From: Proteles cristata cristata | Lineage: Eukaryota > Chordata > Mammalia > Carnivora > Hyaenidae | Direction: 5' to 3' | Assembly (NCBI GenBank): GCA_017311185.1 | Contig: JAESUZ010005115.1 | Span: 1,054,001 to 1,118,000, forward strand | DNA length: 64,000 nt | Shown: piece by piece, positions 36,435-46,900 of the stretch | How positions within the stretch are numbered: the first letter of the stretch is position 1 | Layout: each line of letters starts with the position of its first letter | Notes under the pieces: generated by a model | The model's input: only the letters and a program-made list of their open reading frames with translations | Database searches by the model: none | Told to the model about the DNA's origin: nothing | Position numbers and translations under genes: made by a program

Positions 36435-36550
36435 GTCGATTATGGCTCGGCCTCGAGAGAGTGACCCCGGGGAGGCCCTCCTCGTCTCCGGGCCTCAACT
36501 GCGCCGACTGTAAAATGGGGGAACTTGAATGACTGGGTGCCTAGGCCCTT
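36435..36550 (+). mobile_element. MIR fragment at the island shoulder
   Basis: GAGAGTGACCCCGGGGAGGC, CTCCGGGCCTCAACTGCGCC GACTGTAAAATGGGGGAACT TGAATGACTGG matches the sense MIR 3' half. Its CpGs are unusually preserved, as expected in an unmethylated island edge. Confidence 0.7.
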
Positions 36551-36600
36551 TTCCACTGTGACAACTGAGATTCCGCGAAAGCTCCGAGCGGCTGGGTGTG

Positions 36601-36610
36601 GCCCCGCCCC
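36601..36610 (-). promoter_or_regulatory. GC box (Sp1/KLF-type site)
   Basis: GCCCCGCCCC, the complement of GGGGCGGGGC. A second weaker one (CCCCGCCC) lies at about 36661-36668. Confidence 0.5.
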
Positions 36611-36910
36611 CTAGACGCCCAGAAAAGCCCGGGCAGGGGGCGCTCAGGGAAGGGCTCCAACCCCGCCCAGTCCCAGGTCGACGCTTCCCGAAAACTCGGG
36701 GTCCCCCTCCCCCATGCGTGCACCCCGTGATTGCGCCGCGGCGGGCACTTCCGCACCGCGGGCCCTGCGGCCCGGGCTGGGCGCGCGCTCCGCGCCCTGC
36801 GCCCCGCGCTCCTGCCTCCCGGGAGGCGCTCGCGCCCGGGGAGGGCCGGGGGTTCCCGAGGCGCCCGCGAGCGGAGGGTGGGGGGAAGGAAGGAGGATTT
36901 GCAACAATAC

Positions 36911-36911
36911 C
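36911..36911 (-). other. Candidate splice donor, minus strand
   Basis: The minus strand reads CCCCGAG|GTATTGTTGC, with the last exon base at 36911. It is a moderate donor and an alternative to the one at 37121. Confidence 0.3.
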
Positions 36912-36935
36912 TCGGGGAGGAGGCGGCCGGGGCAG

Positions 36936-36957
36936 CGGCGGCGGCGGCGGCGGCGGC
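36936..36957 (+). repeat. (CGG)n trinucleotide run
   Basis: About seven uninterrupted CGG/GGC units inside the CpG island, bordered by CAGCGG on both sides. Confidence 0.93.
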
Positions 36958-37041
36958 AGCGGCTGGAGGCGGAGGCAAAGGCGAAGGAGGAGGTGCCCGG
37001 GCACTCCCCCTCCCATTGTCCCCGGCCCCGGACAGGCCCGG

Positions 37042-37100
37042 CCCCGCGCCCCGCACCGCGCCCCGCGCCCCGCGCTCCGCGCCCCGCGCCCCGCGCCCGG
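37042..37100. repeat. 7-bp GC minisatellite, unit CCGCGCC
   Basis: Six consecutive CCGCGCC-type units occupy 37056-37097, one of them with a C-to-T change. Another unit plus a partial unit precede them at 37044-37055. The minus strand is a chain of G runs. Confidence 0.9.
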
Positions 37101-37120
37101 GCGGTGCAGCCAGCCCTTAC

Positions 37121-37121
37121 C
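37121..37121 (-). other. Candidate splice donor, minus strand
   Basis: The minus strand reads GCTGCAAG|GTAAGGGCTG, with the last exon base at 37121 and the intron starting at 37120. It fits the AAG|GTAAGG donor consensus closely. The putative exon 1 would lie between the CRE (37325-37332) and this donor. Confidence 0.45.
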
Positions 37122-37324
37122 TTGCAGCGCCCGGCTCTCCCTTCCTTGCTAAGGCTACTTATCCCGGGAAAGCTGGCGCGGGGGCCGGGAGCGGACCCAC
37201 AGACAAAAAGTGAAACTTCGGCAGTGCTGGAGCTGCTGCTGGTTGGTGCCTTTCCCCTCCTTCCTCCCCACCGTCCCCACCCCCTCCCCTCGGGCTCCCG
37301 TGCGGTGCCCTGAGAGCTGGAGGC

Positions 37325-37332
37325 TGACGTCA
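37325..37332. promoter_or_regulatory. CRE palindrome
   Basis: TGACGTCA, the complete CREB/ATF site with its central CpG intact, about 200 bp from the best minus-strand donor. This is a typical proximal-promoter location. Confidence 0.6.
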
Positions 37333-37769
37333 GGGGCCTGAATTCCTGACTTTGCCTGCACGCATTTGTCCATGTAAGGTATGGGAAAGCGTGTGCCCGC
37401 GGGCCGCCGCGCAGCGCTCGCCAGGCGGGGGAGGGGGGGCGCCCGCCGGGGCCGCGGCTCGGCCCGAAGGTGGGCGCACCGAGGGCATGGTACTTCCTGG
37501 GAGGAAGAGGAGGAGACGCGGGGATGCAGGGAGCTGGCAAAGGAGGAAGGAGAAGAGGGAGGTGTGGAGGCTTTGCCTGCACTGGGGGGGGAGAGGAAGC
37601 AGACGTAGAAGGAGGAAGCGGCTGAGTGGAGGGGCTGCTGAAGAAACGGGGGGACCCGTGTCTACACTGGAAGCGCCAGTATAAGGCACTGAGCCTGAGC
37701 AGAAGGGAGCCTGCCAAGGAATCCCCTTCTCGGACCTTGTTGCTGAGCCTCGCCCTGGAGTCGTAGCAA

Positions 37770-37960
37770 CACTCAGAACCTACCAGATGGCAGAGCTGGC
37801 AGAGACCAACTTCCCCAGCCCGCTCCCTTCACTCCGGAGAAAACTGAAGGCCTGGGAGCAGAAATGACTTGCCCAGGGTCATACAAGAATTGGACCCGGA
37901 TGCTCAGTCTCCCAGGCAGGTTCCTGCCGCCAGATAGGGCCCTGACTGCCTTTGTCCCAC
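37770..37960 (-). mobile_element. MIR, antisense
   Basis: CTCCGGAGAAAACTGAAGGC, AATGACTTGCCCAGGGTCAT ACAAGAATTGGACCCGGATG. Confidence 0.75.
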
Positions 37961-39950
37961 TGAGCACTGAAGCAGGCTACGTGTCCGGAGGCAACGCTGA
38001 CCACCCCCCACCCTGGGAAGAGCTTTCTGACTTCTCTGGGCCCCGGAGTCTGTTCCTGGAAGGTTCTGATTGACAGTGAGCCGAGTGGCAATGACAGTCA
38101 GTTGCTTCAGGGCAGCTTCCTGTGTCCTTGCTCCATGCAACCCCTGCAGTTTACTTCCCAGCCTTGTCCGGAAGCCCAGAAAGTTCACCATGTGCTTACA
38201 GCTTAAAAAGAAAAAAAAACATCTGTGAACTGGGTGAACTGGTTTGAACAGAGGCAAGCCTTTTCTTGGAAGTCTTGAGTTGGACTTCTTTCCCTGTGAC
38301 ATTTGTAAATATGAGCAACCATGAAAACCACCATTTACTTTGTCAAAAGGTTGTAATGTCCAGCAGCTGTTCGGAGGCTCTAGACTTAGTTTCCTTGTAT
38401 TTCTGGCCTCCTGATATCAAATAATAATCCCTCACCTTAGCACAACATAAAAGTGCTTTCTCAGAGGTTCATTAGGCCTCTGTGTTAGGTGGGACAGATT
38501 GTTGTCTCTCCTTTATCTCTGAGGATAAAAACAGGTAAAGTGATTGGCTAACACAAAATGAATGACTGAGCAAGCACACAAACTCACCTCCCCCCATCCA
38601 GGTCTTGTGACTAATCCTGAGGTGGCCTCCCACCCACCCACCTAATAAGGAGGCCTTGGACCCCCCGACAGGACCTAATTCCCATTCATGAAGGTTGACA
38701 GTACCTCCTCCTGAAACTTGGTTCCTCTTGGATTTGAAAGGATTTTTTTTTTAACCAAGATTTAAAGAAGTGAATGTAGAAACACATGTCATTGCATGTA
38801 CTGTTTACTGAGCACCTTCTTTGTGCAAAGTCCTTGGACCAGACATTCCTGGGCCCAGATTACATAATCTCTCTTCCTCTTAAATCTCATCTACACAGGC
38901 AAAAACTGAAAATGTTAGCAGAGATAAGGTTAAGAATACCTAGGCCATGCAGTAATGAAGTGGGTATTTTTTTCCCAACTAAAAGTCTGAAATAGGGAAC
39001 ACGAGCTCTTAAAAAGAGATTTTTGTCCCGGGGCTTTCAAGAGATCAGATCTTACTACAACACAATTCACTTACTCTATCTTCAACATTTCGGCAAACCC
39101 ATATTCTGAGTGCTGTCGTTTAATAGGAACAAGTCCTGGGATCACACAAAGTAAGAATGGTTCTACCCAGTCCCCATCCAATATAACGGGACTTGACCAG
39201 CATTTCTTTTTTCTTTTCCCCAGTAACCCACTTGTAAAGAATAACAGAGTTCTAATGAGGATTAGTAAGATTTAATAAGGTATAATTAGAGTCATTCATT
39301 TCCTCCATCATACACAGTATAAGAGTGTTGTGTGGGCTCCAGAAATGCTACTAAGAATATTGACTGTTTCTTGGGTATGTTGGGGAAGATCACCATGTTT
39401 CCCCTCTGAAATATTTATGAGCTGCTCAGGTGGGCATGGAGTTAACACAAACTCCATATAAAGTTAATCAAGAAAGATACATTTTGACTCATGAGGCACT
39501 CCCCAGGAGTATAAAAGGCAAAGTGGTAAATTGGATGCTTGGCCAGGGGCACGTGGTGGTGTCGTTGATGCAAATCCAAGTCAAAGGCCTCGTTCTCATT
39601 TGCTGATCTGGTGTCTTTTGTATTCTCATTTCTCTCACCATCCCCATTAAAACCTGATGCGTCCCGGGCTTAAGAAAGAAGGAAACATTGTATAAATTTG
39701 CAGACTCAATGCCAGAGAAACACAGGACTACCAATTCAGAGACTAAAAGAAGCACTCGGGGTTGGGGTAGGGGGTGGAGTGGCAGAGGTCATGTGACCTG
39801 AGGATTGCACACCCTACAGAAGGATTCTCATTGTTCCAGGGATGACACACAAAACTTTGAGGAAGGGTCGGCTGTGGACCCGCTGCACCTTTGCGTCCAC
39901 TACAAACTCCTCACCCAATGGCCTCTGGGGAGCTCATGGCAGTCCGGGTT
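37961..39950. other. Non-coding stretch, nothing identified
   Basis: About 2 kb without a recognised exon or repeat. The short 'ACTGTTTACTGAGCACCTTC TTTGTGC' at about 38801-38827 resembles the start of an antisense MIR. Confidence 0.4.
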
Positions 39951-39954
39951 TCGT

Positions 39955-40180
39955 GCTTAGCATATGCTAGGCAGCATTCTAAGGATTTTTCATACGCATT
40001 CTATTTAGCCTCACCAAACCTTTCTAAAGTTGGCATTATTCTTTCCTGTATTTTGCCCTTTTGCCCATGAGGAAAGTAAAGCCCGAGGAGGTTAAGTAGT
40101 GTCCTCTTAACCTCTTAACACAGAGCGAGGACATGAGCAAGCGGGGATTCCCCACTGAGTCCAGGCAGCCCGGCAGTTGG
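39955..40180 (-). mobile_element. MIR, nearly full length, antisense
   Basis: TGCTTAGCATATGCTAGGCA GCATTCTAAGGATTTTTCAT, then CATGAGGAAAGTAAAGCCCG AGGAGGTTAAGTAG and GGGGATTCCCCACTGAGTCC. Confidence 0.85.
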
Positions 40181-40479
40181 CTCAGCCGCTGGCGGGTGAC
40201 CCTCTGGTCTCAGCGGGAAAACTCCGATGTGCAAAACTCATAATCCCCCACGGCTGAACAAGAGGAACAGCTACGAAGAGGCTCCTGGAGAAATACTAAG
40301 AACAAGACGGGCTTGGAAAGTTGGAAGGTAAACACCTACCTGATGTCACCTTCTCCCAACTTCAAGTGTTCAGGCCAAACTCCTTGGCGTGGTTTGCACA
40401 GCCTTGAAGCCTCCATTCTGCCAGCCCTTCCCGGGCCACCCCCTTCCAGCCAACTGAGGCCTATTGCTTTTCCAAATAT

Positions 40480-40810
40480 CTCTTACCTGTCTGTGCTTAT
40501 CTGCCTTTCCATGGGTTCTTCTTGCTCACGGGAGTGCCCTTCCTTCTCCACCCACCTGACAACCCGTAATTACGTAACCCCTTCAGACTCCCTCAAAGAT
40601 CACCTCCCCGAGAGGCCTTTCTGCCCCTATAGCCACTTTCGGTGAATGCATTGCCCTTAACGATTGTTCCTGTCACTCTGCTTACCCTCAGTCCATATGG
40701 CCCTGGATTATGTCATCGGTCATCTTGTCTTTCTCTGCTGCCAGACTAAGTCTAATTTGTCTGGATCCTGAACACAGTGCCTTGCCTTGACCATTGTAGA
40801 CATCTGTTTC
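40480..40810 (+). mobile_element. L2 3' region
   Basis: CAAAGATCACCTCCCCGAGA GGCCTTTCTGCCC, then CTGAACACAGTGCCTTGCCT TGACCATTGTAG follow the L2 sense order. Confidence 0.75.
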
Positions 40811-40958
40811 TCCCTCTCCTCCTTCTCCCCCCTTCCTCTCCTTCTCCTCTCCCCTGGTGCCCCCCTCACCTTCCCCTGCCTCCTCCTCCTTCTTCCTTTT
40901 CAAAGGCAGAAGATGATGGAGGAGGTATAGGTTCTAAGTGTTTAAATTAAATCAGACC

Positions 40959-41146
40959 AGGGCACCCGGGTTGTTCAGTTAGTTAAGCATCCGACTCTTG
41001 GTTTCAGCCCAGGTCACGATCTCACAACTCATGAAACATGAGGTCATGAGACAGCACGAAGCCCTCTCTCTCTGCCTCTCCCCTGTTCTCTCTCTCTCTC
41101 TGTCTCTCTCAAAAATAAACATTTTTTTTAAATAAATAAATAAGTA
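40959..41146 (+). mobile_element. Feline SINE
   Basis: Head AGGGCACCCGGGTTGTTCAG with an internal deletion before the CT tract. Flanks AAATCAGACCA and AAATCAGACAA. Confidence 0.92.
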
Positions 41147-41199
41147 AAATCAGACAACTTCTTCAAGAGATGAGGCCTGGATATAAACAGACCAAAAGA

Positions 41200-41428
41200 G
41201 GGGCGCCTGGGTGGCTTAGTCGGTTAAGTGTCCGACTTTCGCTTAGGTCATGATCTCGCGGTTCGTGGGTTCGAGCCCCGCGTCGGGCTCTGTGCTGACT
41301 GCCAGCTCAGAGCCTGGAGCCTGTTTCAGTCTGTGACTCCCTCTCTCTCTGGCCCTCCTCTGCTCATGCTATCTCTCTCTCTCTCCTAGAAATAAATAAA
41401 ACATTAAAAAATTTAAAAAAAAAAAAAA
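41200..41428 (+). mobile_element. Low-divergence feline SINE
   Basis: Head GGGGCGCCTGGGTGGCTTAG, CTTAGGTCATGATCTCGCGG, the GACTGCCAGCTCAG variant and the TCCTAGAAATAAATAAAAC tail start. Flanking CAGACCAAAAGA matches on both sides. Confidence 0.97.
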
Positions 41429-41504
41429 GCAGACCAAAAGAAGGGAGAGGAAGAGTAAGAAGAGCCTGACTACAACCATTTGGAAGTAGAACCGTGATTG
41501 GCAC

Positions 41505-41630
41505 AGGAAGGCAGTAGAAAGGAAGACAGAACTCCTTTCTTTGCCCTATAATTGCTGTGTGACTTCGTGGTAAGTCACTTCCTCTCTGGTCTCAATCTCT
41601 TTATCCATACGATTGGGTGCTTAAATTTGG
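41505..41630 (+). mobile_element. MIR fragment
   Basis: AATTGCTGTGTGACTTCGTG GTAAGTCACTTCCTCTCTGG TCTCAATCTCTTTATCC. Confidence 0.75.
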
Positions 41631-41871
41631 AATTCTCCCACACTCTCCCAGCTCTTTGATTCAACACTGCTTTCAACCTATTGGCCAAATTCAGCTTCTC
41701 AAAGGGTAGTATGCCACATTACACTCTAAAACTTGTAAAGATTCCGTGATATCAACTGCATTAAGTGCAGACTCATCAGTTGCCCCTTCCTGGTTCTGTG
41801 ATCAAGCTGTGCTGGGCTTTTCCACTGACCACACCTCCAGCCCTCCACCATCACCACCGTGTACGCGCATG

Positions 41872-41893
41872 CACACACACACACACACACACA
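41872..41893 (+). repeat. (CA)n microsatellite
   Basis: About ten CA units. It explains the Thr/His or Cys/Val runs in the overlapping open frames. Confidence 0.92.
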
Positions 41894-41899
41894 TGCACA

Positions 41900-42430
41900 T
41901 AGACCTTGAACTACTTGCTTCCAGGTCTTTCTCATTTAGTCTCCTCCTGAAATCCCATCCCGGGCCCATTTCCACAAATGCAGATTTTACCTCTCCTGCC
42001 AGCTCCCTCACAAGCAATCTTCTCTGTGTTGCTCATTCCTTGCAAACTTTCTCCATTGATAAGAAAATGATTGCTCTATGTTCTAGACAAGGTATGTACT
42101 TGATGTCCCATCACATCGTACATTTTGTAGGTGTTTGATCTCTTCGTCACAAACATAAAATCCTGTGCAGTAGGCTTCTTATGTTGTTCAGTTCTCCTCC
42201 CCAACAGCCAAGGCAGTACTTAGGGCTTATGACCAAATGCTGTCCAGGGAGTGCGTGAGTGAATCCTTCATCTTGGCTAGAAAAGCAACAGAAATGATGC
42301 CCTCCCCCTGGAAGATTAGTCACATTATCTTAGGCCAGGACTCTGGACAGGCAGAAGGGGAGGGTTATTTGTCATGTGTTACAACATGCCCTGCGTGTGC
42401 AGATCTAGGCCTTCCCATATTTAGCATATA
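41900..42430. other. Non-coding stretch, nothing identified
   Basis: A pyrimidine-rich part at 41900-42080 may be decayed L2. Nothing else is recognised. Confidence 0.35.
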
Positions 42431-42438
42431 GAAATTTT

Positions 42439-42680
42439 ATTTTATTTTTTTTTTTAAATATCTTTTTTTTTAATTTTTTATTTCTAGGAGAGAGAGAGAG
42501 AGAGAGAGACAGCGTGAGCAGGGGAGGGTCAGAGAGAGAGGGAGTCACAGACTGAAACAGGCTCCAGGCTCTGAGCTGGAAGTCAGCACAGAGCCCGATG
42601 CAGGGCTCAACCCACGAACCGCGAGATCATGACCTAAGCGAAAGTCGGACACTTAACCGACTAAGCCACCCAGGCGCCCC
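42439..42680 (-). mobile_element. Low-divergence feline SINE, antisense
   Basis: Long T-rich tail on the left, ...CACCCAGGCGCCCC on the right. Flanks TTAGCATATAGAAATTTTAT and CTAGCATATATAAATTTTAT. It shares the CTAAGCGAAAGTCGGAC and CTGAAACAGG variants with the copies at 22564, 41200 and 57058. Confidence 0.96.
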
Positions 42681-42699
42681 TAGCATATATAAATTTTAT

Positions 42700-44214
42700 A
42701 AATTAGCTAAGGATAGAATTCTACCATAGCAGTAGACACAGAATTAATATGATGGTTATTTTGCCACTTGGTATCACGTATATTCTTAAAAGAACACCCA
42801 AGTTTACCTTTCTCCAGGGACGATGAAGCACAAGATGGTTTTAATATTTTATGTACCTGCTCTATAATTGAACTTAGTTCTCTTCCCAAGACTATTGTAC
42901 CGGTGCATGATGCAAACAAGACCTCTGGCCAGGTCAGATAAGCATCAGCCTTTTGTAAAGAGATGAAAACTTGATATGGTGAACAATAGTGGTAGGCTTT
43001 TCATAAATGCAGCATTAAAGATAATGAAGCCATTTACAAAAGGTTTGCTTACTCTCTGTTCTTCACACCTCATTGTACAATGGGAAAAAATGATCTCAAT
43101 GTAAAAAAAAAAAAAGAGTACATCATCAGACTTCCTAAATGAATGTTTCTCCCCATTTTGAATTCGAGTCTTCTCATGAGGGGAAAAATGGTGTCCTGAG
43201 GTCTATTGGCTCAGAGGAATCAAGCAAAAATGGACACACAGGGACTTGTGTCTGCCATGGATTTCTGCGCAATTTTCCCTAGTTTTTGAACCGGACTTCA
43301 GCCAGTGGCTGTAGAGGAATCAGTGTTTGCATTTTGCCAGATCACAGGAGCACATTATCTGACCGTGGCTAGCCTACCCCAACGCAGCTCCCTACGCAAG
43401 TCTGTTGGCTTTTGACTTCAGGTAAGCCCAGAACAAACAAAAATTGTGACCATGCCTGGAAGTCAGTGAGGTCCGAGGTCAGGCAGTTTGGTCTGACTGG
43501 GGGCCAGTCTACGGTGGCAGAAATGCTGATGGATGGAGCTTTAATGCTTCTTGGGTCCATCATCAATGAAAAGTTTTAGAAACTCCAAATCACAAAGTTT
43601 ATAACACCTTTTTATTCTACCAAGTGTCTGCTATGCACCTTCTAACTGTATTAAGCTTAAGAATTCAGTGTTGAGAAACACAGATACAATACCTATGACA
43701 TACGCTAACACAAAGGCAATATATCACCCCAATTGCAAGGGAAAGGGTCAGTGAAGTAGCTTGGCGAGACTTCCCAGTGGACCACTCGATGGTCTGGACC
43801 TGATACTCCAGCTGACAGCCTCCTAGTGGAACACCCCCCGGGGTCTGTTGGGCGAACACAAGCATAGAGCACACATTTTGTCTTCACAACATCAGCAAAG
43901 AGGTAAATAAAGGATGCTGTCCAAAGGTTGAGTCTCTCTGATCTTGGTCTTAATGGCCTCACTGGCTCCTAGAAAGCTGTGTGAAGTTATGTGACTCCTA
44001 AAGAAGGTCTGTCAGTTCTTTATGATCTGAACATCTGAGGATAGGCCTTGGAATGTGCGTTGCCTCATTCATGGCTGCAGTGCACAATCTCATTGACTTC
44101 TGGAAAATCACAGCAGGTATCAGGGCAGAAGAAGGCATCTCTGACCAACAATAGGGGTTTGATTAGATTTATAGTTACAACTACAGTTTTCCGTGAATGA
44201 AAAGGGGTCCACAA
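42700..44214. other. Non-coding stretch, nothing identified
   Basis: No exon. AAGTGTCTGCTATGCACCTT CTAACTGTATTAAG near 43620 is the start of an old, unresolved repeat. Confidence 0.35.
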
Positions 44215-44955
44215 TACATATTGTGACAGCTTAGTTGAGGTATATTTTATATACCATAAAATTCACTCATTTTATTCATGCACACAGTTTTTAATAAATT
44301 TATGGAATTGTATAACCATCACTACATTCTGACATTAGAACAGTGCCAACATCCCCAAAAGGAGCCTTGTCCCCAATTACAGTCATTCCCCATTTCAACT
44401 TGCAAGACTAGACAACCCCTAATCTACTTTCTGTCTCTATGATTTGCATATTCTGGACACTTCATATAAATGGAATCATGCGAGCCTTCTTTCACTTGGC
44501 ATAAAGTTTTCAAGATTCATCTATGTTGTAACATGTATTAATACTTTGTTCTTGGGACTACTGGCTGGCTGAGTCAGTTAAGCATCCAACTTGATTTCAG
44601 CTCAGGTCATGATCTCACGCTTTGTGAGTATGAGCCCCACATTGGGCTCTTCACTGACAGTGTGGGAGCCTGCTTGAGATTCTCTCTCTCCCTCTCAGTC
44701 TGTTCCTCCTCTGAGCTCACTCTCTCTCTCCCGCTCTCTCTCTCAAAATAAATAAATATTTTTTAAAAATACTCTGTTCTTTTTTATGGCCAAATAATAT
44801 TCCACTATATGGATATACCATATTTTGTTTATCCATTTACCAATTGCTGAATGTTTGTATTTTATCCACTTTGGAAACATTATGAATGATGTTGCTATGA
44901 ACATTTCACGTGAAACTCTCTGTGTGGACATATATTTCCATTTCTTTGCACACAT
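44215..44955 (-). mobile_element. Old L1 (L1M) 3' end, antisense, split by a SINE
   Basis: GACAGCTTAGTTGAGGTATA, CCATAAAATTCACTCATTTT, CTACTTTCTGTCTCTATGAT TTGCATATTCTGGAC, and after the SINE TTTTATGGCCAAATAATATT CCACTATATGGATATACC. This is the complement of the L1M 3' region, with the element's 3' end at the left. Confidence 0.85.
44555..44767 (+). mobile_element. Feline SINE inside the L1M
   Basis: GGGACTACTGGCTGGCTGAG head. Flanks AATACTTTGTTCTT and AATACTCTGTTCTT restore the L1 reading when the SINE is set aside. Confidence 0.94.
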
Positions 44956-45045
44956 GGTATTTTAAAGTGGAAAAGAAAATACAAATGTATAAAAAAAAGG
45001 ATCTGAAAGATTTCAAACCAAGGTTTTAAAAGTGGCTATCTTTAA

Positions 45046-45271
45046 GGGGCGCCTGGGTGGCTCAGTTGGTTAAGCGTCCAACTTCGGGTCAGGTCATGAT
45101 CACAAAGTTTGTGGGTATGAGCCCCGCGTCAGGCTCTGTGTTGGCAACCAGCTCGGAGCCTGGAGCCTGCTTCAGATTCTGTGTCTCCCTCCCTCTCTCT
45201 GACCCTCCCCTACTCATGCTGTCTCTCTCCCTCTCTCTCTCTCTCTCTCAGAAATAAAAAAAAATTTTTTT
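45046..45271 (+). mobile_element. Feline SINE
   Basis: Head GGGGCGCCTGGGTGGCTCAG. Flanks AAAAGTGGCTATCTTTAA and AAAGTGGCTATCTTTAA form an 18-bp target-site duplication. Confidence 0.96.
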
Positions 45272-45424
45272 AAAGTGGCTATCTTTAAACGGTAGTATGA
45301 TTTCTTCTTTTCACTCATCTAAACTTTCTTACAATAAACACATATTATTTTAAATGTTCCTACATGTCTATATATCTATATAAGACAAAGACAATAAAGT
45401 GCTTCTTTTTTAAGGTAAAACCCA

Positions 45425-45603
45425 AAAACACATATTTGAAAAGAGAGAGAGCACCCAAGCAGGGGAGGGGCAGAGTGAGAGGGAGAGAAAGAATCCCAAG
45501 CAGGCTCTGTGCTGAGAGCATGGACCCACAAACTTCAAGATCATGATCTGAGCCAAAATCAAGAGTCAGATGCCCAACTGGCTGAACCACCCAGGCACGC
45601 CAC
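45425..45603 (-). mobile_element. Feline SINE, antisense, older
   Basis: GAGAGAGCACCCAAGCAGGG GAGGGGCAG, CAAGATCATGATCTGAGCC, ends CACCCAGGCACGCC. Confidence 0.9.
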
Positions 45604-46710
45604 CCAGGGTCATTCTTGACTTTTTTCCCTCCCCAACTCCTGTCTCCAATTAGTTGTCAAGTCTGGCTAATTCTTCCCTAAAAACATTCTGTCCCATTGT
45701 CCCCTTCTTTGGGGTCAAGTTCTCATTGAAGTGCTGCCCCATCATTTATGCAGTTAACATTCACAAAGTCAACATGAGAGCAGAGACAAGAGAGAGATAA
45801 GAAGTCAGATGTCCCCCATAGTGCTCTCCAAGGGTTTTGAGTTGTAACCCTGCCCCACAATGAGCCCCCCAAGCCCTGCCTGCTCTCTGTAGTGTGGTCT
45901 CTCACCTTGCTAATTCTGTTGTTGAAAGACACCCATTTTGTATTCAGATAAGAGCCAGATGCTTCTTCTGTGCTCAAATGAGAAACAGCATTCGTACCAA
46001 AGCTGGAGGAAAAGTAGGCTGGGTTGGGCATCAACATGACACCTTGCTAAGTGTTTTCAGGGATAACTTCAAGCAAAAATCTCCACTATATGCTTTCATT
46101 TCAATCCCTGACACTAACATTAGACGGGGCTCCACTGAAATGACACCAGAAAAATTCCAATGCATTTTGAATATACAATATTAGGACAATTCTATTTTTA
46201 AAAACTTGAATAAAAATAGATAGCTAGATATCCATTGAGAACGGTAGGTCAGTAGTTCATGTTTGCAGCCCTGAAATGAGTTTTCAAGCCAAAGGGGCTG
46301 GTGTTTTTATCTTTGCTTTGAACCTTACAAAGTCAGGGTCACAGTATTAGGCTGACTCATAGAACACCACACCACCTTAATAGCTCACCTAAGATCCTGA
46401 CCCCCTCTAATCATCCAGGGGGCTGCAGCTATGTGCCTGGAGTCTCGAATGCCTGCAGGGCACTGATAGGCTATGGCTTAAAGTCTAGCTTCATTTCAGC
46501 AGACTACTTTATTATAAACTTTCTCTTTTCCTACAACACAGGGCCCAATAGACAGGCAGGCAAAGAACCGGAGTCCTTCAGGATACTCTGAACAGAATAT
46601 AAGCAGCAGGAATGGTTTTGGTGGCATTTGCAAGTGCCAGGTAGGTCTCCTGTGCCATGCACAGATGAAGTACTCAACCACGTAAGTGAACACAGAAGAG
46701 GATATTCATG
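45604..46710. other. Non-coding stretch, nothing identified
   Basis: No exon or named repeat recognised. Confidence 0.4.
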
Positions 46711-46711
46711 T

Positions 46712-46800
46712 GAACCGTCAAGAGACTTGGGTTCTAGTTCTAGCTCTGCTGATGAAGGTATGACCTTGAGAAAGTTGTGCCTTCTCCCAAGGCATTTGTC
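46712..46800 (+). mobile_element. MIR fragment
   Basis: GACTTGGGTTCTAGTTCTAG CTCTGCTGATGAAGGTATGA CCTTGAGAAAGTTG; ends in a short (ATTC)n run at 46806-46822. Confidence 0.72.
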
Positions 46801-46900
46801 TGCCATTCATTCATTCATTCATCTATCTACCCGATGGGGACCTACTGTCCATCTTCCTCTGTATCATTATGACATGGATCTGATAAAATAATGAATGTAA

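Larger units (their letters stand above)
36560..37670. promoter_or_regulatory. CpG island; probable promoter and non-coding first exon
   Basis: About 1.1 kb of very GC- and CpG-rich DNA, the only such stretch in the window. It holds GC boxes (GCCCCGCCCC at 36601-36610), a full CRE palindrome, a CGG run, a GC minisatellite and a purine-rich segment at 37500-37625. Strong splice donors read on the minus strand (exon ends at 37121 and 36911), so transcription toward lower coordinates is the simpler reading. No TATA box stands out. I do not recognise the gene. The island lies at the change from GC-richer sequence on the left to AT-richer sequence on the right. Confidence 0.8.

Noticed and set aside
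35858..36532. 224-codon plus-strand frame
   Set aside because: It runs through an L2 3' end and a MIR fragment, so it is not a coding region.
36644..37717. 357-codon minus-strand frame across the CpG island, with 170-200 codon frames on both strands
   Set aside because: Very GC-rich sequence lacks stop codons by composition. The protein is a low-complexity Pro/Arg/Ala/Ser mix, crosses the best donor sites and has no domain.
41251..41285. tRNA-like B box (GGTTCGAGCCCC) in SINEs could suggest tRNA genes
   Set aside because: These are tRNA-derived SINE heads. No cloverleaf with anticodon and acceptor stem can be formed.
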